Assembly: GCF_036711975.1 (NCBI RefSeq)
Contig: NC_091971.1
Location: forward strand, 8,501,501 to 8,565,500
Direction of reading: 5' to 3'
Source of the DNA: Onthophagus taurus
Lineage: Eukaryota; Arthropoda; Insecta; Coleoptera; Scarabaeidae
DNA: 64,000 nucleotides
Positions within the stretch are counted from its first letter, which is position 1. Each line of letters starts with the position of its first letter. Shown piece after piece: positions 1 through 10,400 of this stretch. Position numbers and translations under genes: made by a program. The notes below the pieces were generated by a model, which had not been told where the DNA came from, ran no database searches, and was given only the letters and a program-made list of their open reading frames with translations.

Positions 1-170
1 CTTTTGTAACCATTCAATGAGTTATCACAGCATAACTCCTTGAACTAATAAAATATGAAGTGTTTCATTAAAAAGCTACAACTTTCTTATCATTGTTGTA
101 TTCCACAGATAAGTGTAAGGAAAATCTATTATTCTCCTTATTTAATTGTTTTTTTACATCAATAACTTAC

Positions 171-1117
171 CAGGTAGATTTATAACAACATTTTCACCAC
201 GACGCTCCCTAATATTTCTTGATAAAGTCGCAAATCGTGGGTGACCAGGAAAAACTGCATCATCTGGGAAAAATAAGGACCTCGTTGCGCCAGCGTTTGG
301 TGTTGGTTTTGAAGGTGGATCAGTAAAGTTATCACATCCTAACCTAATGTTTTAATTAAGATATCATTGGTTTTGATCACATTTAAATAAAATACAAAAG
401 CTTCATGTTATCAAAGTAACTAAAATCATAAAAGAAAATTCTTTCAAAAAGAATTTCTACTTAAAATATTAATTTATGTATATATACAATGTTTTAACTT
501 TAAAAAATAAATCAATTTGATGTATAATAAAAAAAACTCACAATTTAACCTAATCAATACATTGTCCCATCACAACAAAAAGACTTAAACCATCAAAATA
601 AATTATTAACACAAAAGAGAACCTTTGTAACCTTGACACATGAAATAACAATCAATACAACATATAATTACCTTGGAAAACTTGTCAACGTTAACACACA
701 TTCTCCGGGATTTAAATACTCTTGTACTTCCAATCTACGATATCTCATATTTGCTTCAACAATATTAAAATGGGCCATTAAACCCCCATAAGGCACTCCG
801 GGTGTTCCCTCAATCATATAAGCACCATATTCAGGTCTCCATAACGATTTAACACCAGTAGGATCTTGTTTTTCTTTAATCTGTAAAGCATCTAAAACAT
901 CTTTAGCACGTAGGCTTAGTTTTGCTTCCTTTTTTTCATGATCAAATTTAACGATTACATATTCCACTTCATCGCCCCACTTTAAAACATCTCCTTGTCT
1001 GTCCCTTAACCGTTGATATAGGTTAAGAAATTGAATGATTCCGTGTTCTCGGACGTGTTCTGATAGTTTTTTGGTTTCTTCCCATGATAAAGGACTTCCT
1101 TCCGTTAATAAACCCAT
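171..1117 (-). CDS. Gclc: Glutamate-cysteine ligase catalytic subunit, 5' part (exons 1-2)
   Basis: This enzyme catalyses the first, rate-limiting step of glutathione synthesis, joining glutamate and cysteine with ATP in the cytosol. Coding exon 1 is 672-1117 and exon 2 is 171-343, both minus. The start is the ATG at 1115-1117, because MGLLTEGSPLSWEETKK is the family's N-terminus; the frame is open further upstream, but without an ATG. KWGDEVEY near residue 40, LWRPEYGAYMIEGTPG and PYGG follow in the family order. The exon 1 donor (GTAATT) joins the acceptor at 344-345 to read SFPRLGC, as in other animals; the alternative AG five bases further in would give a stop. Exon 2 encodes SLFFPDDAVFPGHPRFATL and RRGENVVINLP, then a GTAAGT donor. 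About 206 residues are present; the rest lies left of the window. Bases 1-170 are the next intron. It shares a 598-bp upstream gap with TAMM41. Confidence 0.95.
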
Positions 1118-1715
1118 TTCGTTGTTGAATGTTCTTTGATACACTGAGATTTAGGTTGTATTTGCACGTGATATTTATACGAGATTTTTGAGCTCAGTTT
1201 GTTAGTGTATTGTTCTAGATTTTTGATGATTCTTTTAAGATGATGTTGCGAAATCGAAAGTGTCGAGCTGTGTTACACAACTATGCGAAACACACGATGA
1301 TTACGGCTTTTATCGGAGTGGAACGTTTGAATTCCGACAGCGCAACAACTGGTTTTCAAAGAACTTAATTTTGACAGTTCAAAAAATGACAGCTTTATAA
1401 ACTTTCATTGAATTATAATAAATTTTATTATTAATTAGCGTAATTTTATTATGGTTAATTGAATGTTGTTAAATTATAAATAAATAAAAAGGTTTTTATG
1501 ACTTTTTTCTATTTTTTTATTTTACAATGTTGTTTATGGCTAACTTCTCGGTTTATATCGGAGAATGAAATGATAGTTGAGTGAACGAAGTGAAGTTGTC
1601 CTCAGTCAAAAAAGGTAATTTAGGTTAGGTTTTTCTTAAAAGACTACATAAATTTATTAAAAACCGTTTGGTACTTATCAAATAATGAGAACTTATTAGT
1701 AAGAGAAATATAAAT
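1118..1715. promoter_or_regulatory. Divergent promoter region between Gclc and TAMM41
   Basis: This 598-bp gap separates two start codons pointing away from each other, so both promoters and 5' UTRs must lie in it unless far-upstream exons exist. I see no TATA box at a convincing distance from either start. The left third (1140-1350) is richer in GC than the right part, which is AT-rich. No transposon or repeat is visible. The assignment is inferred from gene orientation. Confidence 0.55.
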
Positions 1716-2744
1716 ATGTCTGTACAATCAATAGTTCCAATAACGTCACTTTACTCGCGAATTTTATCGAGATTCCCTCAATATTTGCAATTCAGTTTTG
1801 CTTATGGATCTGGAGTAAAACAACAATTAAATAATAAAAATCATGGAAAGAATATGATTGATCTTATTTACTGTGTGGACGATTCGAGTAAATGGCATAA
1901 ATTAAACATACAACGTAATCCTTCGCATTATAGTAGTTTAAAATTTTTCGGTAGTAAATTTGTGGTTCGATTTCAAGAAAATGCTGGGGCTAAAGTTTAT
2001 TATAACACCTTGGTACCGTTGGAAGGTGTTTTTATTAAATATGGGGTTATAACAACGAAAGACTTGATAACAGATCTATTAGAATGGTCTGATTTATATT
2101 TAGCAGGCCGTTTACATAAACCTGTTGAGATTGTAAAATCAGCCACAAATTCCGAATTACAATCAGCTTTGCAATTGAATTTACAATCAGCTGTTCATGC
2201 TGCTTTATTAACCTTACCAGAAACATTCACTGAGTATGATTTTTATCACACCATATCCAATCTGAGTTATTCAGGCGATTTTCGCATGATGTTTGGTGAA
2301 AACAAAGATAAAGTTGAAAACATTGTTAAACCCCAAATTATCAAATTCCGCGAATTATACAAACCATACATCAAAATTTTACATGATTTCGTTGAATTTC
2401 CACAAATTGATGAATCATCTGATACAACCAATCATAAAAACGGCGAAGGAACTTGTTCCCAAGATATTAGACCTCTAGCGAAATTACATCATTTAAATCA
2501 ACTACCAAGGTGGCCCCAAATCGCGCTAACCCGGTATTGGAACAGAGGAAATTTCCGCCAAGACACAGAAGATGTTCTAAGAGCTGTTGCTTATGATCCT
2601 GATTGTAATGTACTGGTGAGACAATGTATTGATGATATTGTTTGGAAATCTTCTATCAGACAGAGTTTAAAAGGCATTTTAACAGCTGGTATTTGGAAAA
2701 GTGTTCGGTATAGTAGTCGAAAAATTGCTAAAATGTTTAAGTAA
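1716..2744 (+). CDS. TAMM41: Phosphatidate cytidylyltransferase, mitochondrial (TAM41 homologue)
   Basis: Single-exon gene of 342 residues, the usual length of the family. TAM41 makes CDP-diacylglycerol from phosphatidic acid and CTP at the mitochondrial inner membrane, feeding cardiolipin synthesis. The nucleotidyltransferase signature is visible as AYGSGV (residues 29-34) and MIDLIYCVDD (47-56), which supplies the acidic metal ligands. Next come the family blocks NPSHYSSLKFFG, GAKVYYNTL, IKYGVITTKDLITDLLEW and LYLAGRLHKPVEI. A basic C-terminal tail ends in SRKIAKMFK, typical of the membrane-associating end. The family motif is usually FGYGSG; here it reads FAYGSG, a mild change. AATAAA at 2800-2805 is a likely polyadenylation signal. 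GPALPP1 follows on the same strand after 197 bp. Confidence 0.94.
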   Translation: MSVQSIVPITSLYSRILSRFPQYLQFSFAYGSGVKQQLNNKNHGKNMIDLIYCVDDSSKWHKLNIQRNPSHYSSLKFFGSKFVVRFQENAGAKVYYNTLVPLEGVFIKYGVITTKDLITDLLEWSDLYLAGRLHKPVEIVKSATNSELQSALQLNLQSAVHAALLTLPETFTEYDFYHTISNLSYSGDFRMMFGENKDKVENIVKPQIIKFRELYKPYIKILHDFVEFPQIDESSDTTNHKNGEGTCSQDIRPLAKLHHLNQLPRWPQIALTRYWNRGNFRQDTEDVLRAVAYDPDCNVLVRQCIDDIVWKSSIRQSLKGILTAGIWKSVRYSSRKIAKMFK

Positions 2745-2941
2745 ATTATTAAACATATATTTATGGATGCATTTATATAAATTATATGTAAATAGTAGAA
2801 ATAAAGATTTAGTAATGAAATAAAATTTGGTTTAGTATACTAAGTAAAGTTTTTTGCTCCATGGCTTTGATATTGTGTATGATTCAAGTTTGAGCATAAT
2901 CAAAACTTTTCTATTTGTTTTTCCTTTAATTTTTTCAGGAA

Positions 2942-4321
2942 ATGCATCAATTCTCTGATTCTGATACACCTGATTCTGATGATGGACGTCGTTTTAAGAC
3001 GGAATCAACCCGTCCGAAAAAAGACGTTTCAGAAAGGCAATATAGAAGATATCGATCACCTTCGCCCTGTAGAAGAAATCATCCGGAAAAACGAAGAAAA
3101 TCGCGTTCGAGAAGTCCAAATCGATACGACAGAAGTAAACGAAGAAGCGACGAACGTTATAGAGATGAATCCAGAAGATATTCAAGGTATGATGAAGATA
3201 AAGATGAAAGAAAACGACGAGAAAGCAAAGAAAACAGTGTAAATAAAGATAAAAGAGATTCTGGGGAAAAAGATAAAAATGATTCTTCAAATTATACCAA
3301 AAGGACTGATTTAATAAGAAAAGAGGATGAAGGAAAAAAAAGTTATGCCCAAAAAGATGATTCTAAAAAGATTTTGAATAATGAAAATGAAATGATTGAG
3401 GAAAAAAGTTATGGTCCAACTTTACCATCAAAAAAATCGAATGATTTCAAAGAATCAGAAAGTACAGAAAAAAATGATTTAAAAAGTTATGGGCCATCTT
3501 TACCTCAAAACCTCCTCAATACCAAATCTGATTCTGAAGAATCTTATGGACCATCATTACCTCCAGCATCATCATCTAAAACCCAATCTGAACCCACTGA
3601 AAAAATAATCGGACCAAGTTTACCAGAACATTTAAGAGAAAAATTAGCAAAAGCCAGTGAAAATGTAGAAATAAACCAAAATAATGAAAATGATATTAAA
3701 TCCGAAAATGAATATGACATAAAATCCGATGATGATGATGATGATAACGACGAAATAATTGGACCCTTACCTCCAAATATGTTACCAACACTATCTCAAA
3801 TAGAACTTGAAGAACGCGCACTACAAATTAAAATAAATAATTTAACTGCGAAAACAAACGAGACAAAACGCGAAGAATGGATGATGGAATTACCGGAAGT
3901 GAAGGCGATTGGTTTGGGGTTAGGTCCAAGACAATTTCGAGCAAATCCTCGCCCAGATATGTCTGATAGATCATCATGGACTGATACTCCAAAAGATAAA
4001 TTAAACAAACAATCGTCATCAAATCCTGAAAGAGATTTAAAAAAAGAAGCTGAATACAAAGAGGTGAAACGAAGAGATGAAGAACAAGAAAAGATAATTA
4101 AGAAACATAAAAAATCGTCGAAAAGAGATGAAAAAAGTTTGTTGGAAATGCATCAATCGAAGATGGAGAAGAAAAAAGGTGAACCAGTTGAACGAAGGCC
4201 GTTTAATAGAGAAATTGATTTAAAAGTGAATCGTTTTGATGAAGCCCAAAAGAAAGCGATTTTGAAGAAAGCGCAGCTTTTAGATGATCGATTCTCTAGT
4301 GGGCAAGCGAAGTATTTATGA
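2942..4321 (+). CDS. GPALPP1: GPALPP motifs-containing protein 1-like
   Basis: 459 residues. The N-terminal 100 residues are an arginine/serine and acidic/basic mixture resembling an RS domain, which suggests a nuclear, RNA-processing setting. Five copies of the family motif follow: YGPTLPS, YGPSLPQ, YGPSLPP, IGPSLPE and IGPLPP. An aspartate run (KSDDDDDDNDE) comes before the last copy. The C-terminal third is the DUF3752 region, opening with REEWMMELPEVKAIGLGLG and ending in a lysine-rich helix that closes with DDRFSSGQAKYL. The molecular function of the family is poorly known. TTTTTTCAG ends three bases before the ATG, so a non-coding or very short coding exon probably lies in 2806-2930. 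It is convergent with the Fcp3C-like gene, whose stop is only 81 bp away. Confidence 0.88.
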   Translation: MHQFSDSDTPDSDDGRRFKTESTRPKKDVSERQYRRYRSPSPCRRNHPEKRRKSRSRSPNRYDRSKRRSDERYRDESRRYSRYDEDKDERKRRESKENSVNKDKRDSGEKDKNDSSNYTKRTDLIRKEDEGKKSYAQKDDSKKILNNENEMIEEKSYGPTLPSKKSNDFKESESTEKNDLKSYGPSLPQNLLNTKSDSEESYGPSLPPASSSKTQSEPTEKIIGPSLPEHLREKLAKASENVEINQNNENDIKSENEYDIKSDDDDDDNDEIIGPLPPNMLPTLSQIELEERALQIKINNLTAKTNETKREEWMMELPEVKAIGLGLGPRQFRANPRPDMSDRSSWTDTPKDKLNKQSSSNPERDLKKEAEYKEVKRRDEEQEKIIKKHKKSSKRDEKSLLEMHQSKMEKKKGEPVERRPFNREIDLKVNRFDEAQKKAILKKAQLLDDRFSSGQAKYL

Positions 4322-4401
4322 CGTTTTAGTAAAGATTTAGGATATTATTTCGATTTTATTTTTGTAAATAGATAATTACAAAACAATTTTTTTTTCTTTT
4401 G

Positions 4402-4884
4402 TTAAATTTCGCATACAACTTGCGTTCCATTTTCACAACAAATTGCTTCGGCAGGCAATGAATGTGTATCTCTCCATTCATTTTCGCACATTTTACTGAA
4501 AAGTTTCATCTAAAAAAAAACATTAAAAAAAAAAGAAAGAAAATATTAAAGAATTTTACATAAATATTAACATCGCTCCCAATAAAATTACAAAATAAAT
4601 CCAAATCCACCTCAACAGTCCCAGTATTTGAACTAATACATAATTCATTGCACATTTCTTCGAAAAATGATTCGCACAAATTATAGTTTAGTGTTTGGAC
4701 ATAAAAAGGTTTGTATAAATTTTTAGAATGAAAAATTCCACATGAACATGGCCCCACTTCGGTTAATGTTGAAAAAATTAAACAAACTTTAATTGCACTA
4801 GAATAAAATAGATACAGTTATTCGATAACTTGATGTTTTAAAAACTTACATGTTTATACAAAGAATTAAGCAGGAGAGTTTCAT
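4402..4884 (-). CDS. Fcp3C: Small secreted cysteine-rich protein, Fcp3C (follicle cell protein 3C-1)-like
   Basis: Three-exon model: exon 1 4850-4884, exon 2 4560-4797, exon 3 4402-4509, giving 126 residues. Donors are GTAAGT and GTAAAA; acceptors are TTCTAG and TTTTAG; all phases agree. The N-terminus (MKLSCLILCI, continuing hydrophobic to about residue 21) looks like a signal peptide. The mature part has the Fcp3C spacing: CSCGIF, a C..C..C cluster, LFCNFIGSDVN, then a block with C, W, LPAE, CC and a final C. In Drosophila, Fcp3C is expressed in follicle cells and linked to eggshell formation; the general insect role is unclear. The exon 2 donor is my choice: an earlier GT at GATGTT is also in phase but would shorten a conserved inter-cysteine loop. 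The family call is from remembered cysteine pattern, not a search. Confidence 0.72.
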
Positions 4885-5559
4885 TTTCAATTCAAAATGC
4901 ACTACTAGTGAAGTATATCTGAGAGTGGGTTAATAAATCGGAATTATTGTGGAAGATATCAATGGAATGAATCATATGGAAAAATTTGAGAATTAAGCAT
5001 AATAACATGTTTTAAAAAGAAACATTAATTAATTAATATCTTTAATATAGTATAACAATGAAATAATATATACAAAAGAATTTTCTTTAATTATTTGAAT
5101 ATATAGTTTTCAATGTTGTTACATCAAACGTTAACCCAACCTAACCATGGGGGATTATTTTTAACATTAAACTATCTATCTACATTAGATTAAAGCAGTG
5201 GTGAAATTATCTCCTTGCTAGTTTTTCTTCCAATTTGGCTATATACCACAAGCTCCCGTAATGACAAGGTAGAAGCTATAAAATCGTTTATCATTTTCTT
5301 GTTTGTCCAAGTATGCCTTAACATACAATGAAGCTATTCTCCTAGCATATGGACGACGAGGTTGGGACGTTGAATGCAGGTATTGTATACTACAAGAGAT
5401 CCTTAAAAGATAAGAAAGACACATTTTCTCTTCGTGGTTATAACCGTTGTTCTACATGCAGTTTTGAGTATTGTCTGCAATTATCTGCTGTTTTTGTCAT
5501 CAGTTGAAGTATGCTGTGATGTTTTCTATACAACATTATATAATGTCCTGGACACGTAA
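4885..5559. other. Intergenic DNA, nothing recognised
   Basis: Upstream of the Fcp3C-like gene. Its promoter should lie at the left edge, but no clear TATA box is visible. A 61-codon open frame on minus at 5239-5424 has no recognisable similarity. The stretch may contain the 5' part of the non-LTR element that becomes recognisable from about 5560. Confidence 0.4.
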
Positions 5560-7060
5560 AACCATCGGAAAACACATTAAGTCTAAATATCTTCTGTGGT
5601 ACTCAACTCCATAAATTGTCTAAACGAACCAATTACACCTTTTATCGAGCAAGGTATGTTCGTCTCCGCCGGACTGTAAAAGACATATAATATGTAAGGT
5701 CCTTGGAACAGAACATGAAGCTAATGTGACCAGAAACAGTGCTGTAACGCGATGGTGAATTTTTTTCTGATCTACCAACTGTAGTTGATATATTTGCCGA
5801 TTATTTTGAAAGTATGTATCTTCCGGCTCCAGACGTCAATGTTAATTGGCCTATGTTGGAAATGACTGGGATGCTGTCTCTTTCGGCATCTCTGAAGTGA
5901 ATCATGATGAGATTGTGGAAGTTTTTAAAAAATTTGAGGCAAAAACTTCGACAGGTCCAGATGGTATCCCCGCATATCTACTCAAAGACTGAGCTTCTGC
6001 ATTATTACAGCCTCTGCAGCATATTTTCAATTTAATAATCAAGAATGCTGAGTTCCCGAGTATCTGAAAGATGAGCAGAGTTTGCCTATAGCTATTATAA
6101 ATAATTTTTTCAAGATTTTCGAGCAAATTATGACACGCAAAATCGAATTTTACGTTAAGGCCCGTATATCTGACCAGCAACATGGGTTTTGCAAAGGCAA
6201 ATCCACAGCCACCAACATACTCAGCTTTACTCAGTACGTATCGAATGCACTAGATTTTCGAGGGCATGTGGATATTGGAGTCAATATATATCGCATATTG
6301 ACTTTTCACGGACTTTTAATTGCTTGGACCATGGTTTGTTGGTTGAGAAATTGAAGAGGTTTGGATGTGATCACTTTTTCACACGACTTCTGGTATCTTA
6401 TATATCTGATCGCAGACAATACGTTGAGTTAAGTCAAATACAAGGCAAATACATGTTACTACACCAGGGATCCATACTGGGCCGTTTGCTGTTCAACATC
6501 TATATAAATGACTTACCTACGATTTTCAATACTAATTTACTCCTATACGCAGACGACCTAAAACTGTTTAGGACTGTTAGTTGTGAACAGCATTGTGAAT
6601 TACTCCAGCTAGATTTAGACAGACTTTATATGTGGTGTCTGAGAAGACACTTAAATACTTCCAAATGCCAGGTAATGACTTGCAGTCTTTGATGAAGATC
6701 TTGGAGTGTGGCGTGATGTAGTTTGATGGTGGTTTGTCCTTTAATGAACATATCGATAAAACATCAAAGAGAACAAAAAATAGTTTGGAGTTTACTGATT
6801 TAAAAACAATAATAGATCTTTATTTTACGCTAGTACGGTTGAATATTGTTTGACCCCGTCTAACTTAACGCACATTGCGACCATCGAGAAAGTTCAAAGA
6901 ACATTCGGTAAATTTAGGTTTATCCACTACCTACATAGATTTTGGCTATTACCCAGCGTTTAGTATTGCTAAGATAAGATCGATGAGACTTTTGAATCTG
7001 AAGCTAAATATTCTTACCACCAGTACGCAACAGCATAACCATAGGTCGTTAATTTAGGGC
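5560..7060 (+). mobile_element. Decayed non-LTR retrotransposon (reverse transcriptase, Jockey-like)
   Basis: Several frames together give reverse transcriptase blocks in the right order. TSTGPDGIPAYLLKD lies near 5940. FFKIFEQIMTRKIEFYV, QQHGFCKGKSTATNIL and SFTQYVSNAL follow from 6082. Then come IDFSRTFNCLDHGLLVEKL, LLFNIYINDLP, and LLLYADDLKLF near 6540, which contains the catalytic YADD box. Next is DLDRLYMWCLRRHLN. At least three frame changes and several stops make it non-functional. The product of an intact copy would reverse transcribe its own RNA into the genome. Clade placement (Jockey/CR1-like) is from motif flavour and is tentative. No target-site duplication was found; the 3' end fades into AT-rich DNA near 7060. 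Confidence 0.85.
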
Positions 7061-7491
7061 CTATATAAATATAATTAACTTTTAATAATAAACCTTTAAA
7101 GTTAAACGCATAAATCAACAATAAATAAAATAGTAATAAAGTTTTCTGTAATTTGGGTTGCAAACCTACACTAAAATATAAATTTATTTTAATACTAAAA
7201 GAAATATGATAATGAAGATATTTAAAGAAAGAAAATGTGTTAATTTGTGAACAATAATGAAATAATTTATTCTTTAATTTATATAAACTTTTTAGTTCTA
7301 TAAATTAAAACAAACACAGTTGGGAACCATGCGCCGTGACAGTTATTCAAAACTTCATCAACCAATAAGATACGAGTATTTCGACATTTAAACCAACCGT
7401 AATCCGGTTTTCAAACGTCTGTAACTGGCAAACCACGTTCCGTCAGCGAAGAACGTTGTGCTTAAAATTCTCTTAAATATCGAAGAAGAAA
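7061..7491. promoter_or_regulatory. Upstream region of polo
   Basis: 431 bp between the retrotransposon remnant and the polo start codon. The last 180 bp are less AT-rich than the rest and probably hold the promoter and 5' UTR. No TATA box is evident. Nothing else recognised. Confidence 0.45.
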
Positions 7492-10400
7492 ATGTCGAAG
7501 GACGGAAAACAGGAGATCCCGGACGTGATATACGATTCAACCACGAAAACTAGCTACCAAAAAGGTAGATTTTTCGGAAAAGTAAGTAATCAAAACGTGA
7601 TAATCTCTTCTTCCGTCCATTTTGGTATTGGAACCGCTTTTTTTTTTGGTAACCGAATGTTCTCGTTTATTTTGAAATTTAGGGTGGATTTGCAAAATGC
7701 TACGAGATCACGGATTGCAAAACAAAGGATACATTTGCCGGTAAAGTCGTCTCGAAGACCCTGCTTTCGAAGGAGAATCAACGACTGAAGATGATGCAGG
7801 AAATTAAGATACATAAAGCTCTTAGACATAAACATGTCGTTGGGTTTTATAATTTCTTTGAGGATCATTATAATGTGTATATTGTTATGGAATTGTGTAA
7901 ATGCAGAGTAAGTTAAAAAAAATTAATCATTTTTATCATAATTAATGAGATCTTTTTTATTAGTCAATGATGGAATTGCATAAACGCCGTAAAACAATAA
8001 CAGAACCAGAAACCCGATTCTACATGAGCCAACTCCTCAGTGGCGTTTTTTATCTACACAACAACAACATAATCCATCGAGATTTAAAATTGGGTAATTT
8101 ATTTCTAAACGACGAACTTCATGTAAAAATTGGTGATTTCGGTTTGGCCGCGAAAATCGAGTTTGACGGTGAACGTAAGAAAACTCTTTGCGGAACACCA
8201 AATTACATAGCCCCAGAAATTTTAACAAAACAAGGACATTCTTATGAAGTTGATATCTGGTCTATCGGTTGTATTATGTACACCCTTTTAATTGGTCGAC
8301 CCCCTTTTGAAACTGAGAGTTTAAAAGAAACCTACTCAAAAATTAAAAATTGTGATTATCGTATAAACACAAATATTAGCGCCACCGCGAAAACAATGAT
8401 TGCGGCTATGTTGCAATCGGATCCAAAACGTCGACCGAAAGTTATTGAAATGATGAAGTATGAATTTATGAAAGGTTATACTCCCCCTGTGTTGCCAACG
8501 AGCGCTTTAACGATGGCGCCTAGGTTTGATAAGGTCGCATCAAGGAAACCCTTGGTGGAAGTTGGAGACCCAAGATCACCCCAAGTCATTCAAAAACCAG
8601 ACGAGGTTATTCGACAACCAATGGCTGCGTTTAACGCATTAGCTAATTTAAGATCACTTCGTAACACTTTAGCAAGCGTATTAGCTTCAAAACCAGTTCG
8701 AAATTGCAACTTCGGCGATGAAATGTCCGATCCTAATGCGCATCCGCTATTTTGGGTTTCGAAATGGGTGGATTATTCGGATAAATACGGGTTTGGGTAT
8801 CAATTATGCGATGAAAGTGTAGGCGTAATGTTTAATGATTCCACTAAATTGATTATGTTGGCAAATGGAGTGTAAGTTTTAATCAAAATTTTAATAAGAA
8901 ATTTTTTAATATTAATTTTTATTGCAGAAATGTGCATTACATAGATAAGAACGAAGTGGAGACTTATATGTTGTTAAATTCTTTCCCAGTTGTATATGAG
9001 AAAAAAATGAAATTGTTGTCTTATTTTACCAGATATATGAAAGAGCATCTTGTTAAAACTGGAGGATCGAATGTTAAGGAAATCGATTCTGTTTCTAGGG
9101 TACCACATTTGCACCAGTGGTGTAGATCCACTACTGGAGTTCTTATGCAATTAAATAATGGAACCGTTCAAGTAAATATTACAGTAAAACTTCGATATAA
9201 TGGACAAAATATTTTTAAGTCATACTATTAATATCTATTTAATACATCAGTATATTTAGATATAAATGTTAGCACTCATAGATAGAATCCAACTTGGGGT
9301 ATTCCTCAAGTTGCTCTATTCCATGTTCATAGATAAACTTGGGGTATTCCCTAAGTTTCTAGATTGTTGTATATTTTTATTGAACTAAAAGTAGAACTAA
9401 CACTAGAAATAGAACTCGAAATTTTCGGGCTACATCTCTTAAGATGGCTAAACCTGAATGTTTCTAGTTCTATATCTGGTGTTAGTTTTACTTTTCTAGT
9501 GTTGGTGTTAGCGGAAAGCCGACGTTACACGTAGCAGTCGACTGCTATGTCTATTGCCATAGTAACGGACTACTAGCGAAGCTACTGTCATGCTTAGAAA
9601 ATTTTCTACTTTCGGTATAGCAGCAGCGTTAAGGCTGACCACACACGTACATTTTGAACTGACAGTTTGCACTGCTCAGTTTAAACTGTACACAGTAGAA
9701 GCACAGACACATACAGTTCAATTTTTCAGTTTTTACAACGAATTCGAAGGAGCAAGATGGAATCGTCGCTCTCGGTTTACTTTTTGTAATTCTACAAAAA
9801 AGTAAAAAATCGAAAATGCGTAAACAATGGTGTAACGAGTTGCAAAGGCGTAATCAATCTTCGGATATCAGATTATTAAATGAATTAAGTGAAGAACCAT
9901 TAGATTTCCTGAATTATTTGCGCATGACAGAAACAGTGTACCAAAAATTATTTTCGCTGGTTTCTCCATTAATTAAGAAGAAAGATACAGTAATGAGAAC
10001 AGTAATATCTGTATGTAAGATTAACAGCTACCTATGAAAAGCAGATCTCAAACTATTAATTTTTATTGATAGCAGACTTCTTGTTAGCACCAGGTTCAAT
10101 ATCGTCCAACTTCTTTGCCAATTTGACATATGCAGCATTCTTCTTCGTACTGTCGTAGTAGTCATGATTCTTTACTTGCCACAAACCAGGTTTTGATTTA
10201 TACATTGCAATCAGCTCTACAATCACCGGATTTGGTTTATTACGCAACATATTTATCACCGCGAAATTTATAGTGATTAACAAAAAACTAAACGCTTCTG
10301 TCACAAATTGAACTGGGAACTGTACAGTTGCACTTGCCGCCATAGCAGTTGACTGCGACGTGTAACGTGGCTTTAGATTGTTGTATATTTTTGATTGAAC

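Larger units (their letters stand above)
9511..10372. mobile_element. PIF/Harbinger element, internally deleted, with MADF frame
   Basis: Terminal inverted repeats match: CGTTACACGTAGCAGTCGAC on the left (about 9523) and ACGTTACACGTCGCAGTCAA read inward from the right (ends about 10368). TTA stands immediately outside both proposed ends (9508-9510 and 10373-10375), the usual target duplication of this superfamily. The left terminus has about six extra bases relative to the right, so the outermost ends are uncertain. Inside are the N-terminal part of a transposase (plus) and a MADF-domain frame (minus); the transposase catalytic region is gone, so it cannot move unaided. It sits inside a CTAG unit, so it is the younger insertion. 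Confidence 0.8.

Noticed and set aside
338..338. Alternative Gclc exon 2 acceptor at 339-340
   Set aside because: It would place a TGA stop two codons into the exon; the acceptor at 344-345 gives the conserved SFPRLGC.
2293..2478. 61-codon plus frame inside TAMM41
   Set aside because: Out-of-frame shadow of the TAMM41 coding sequence, as are the short frames overlapping GPALPP1 and polo.
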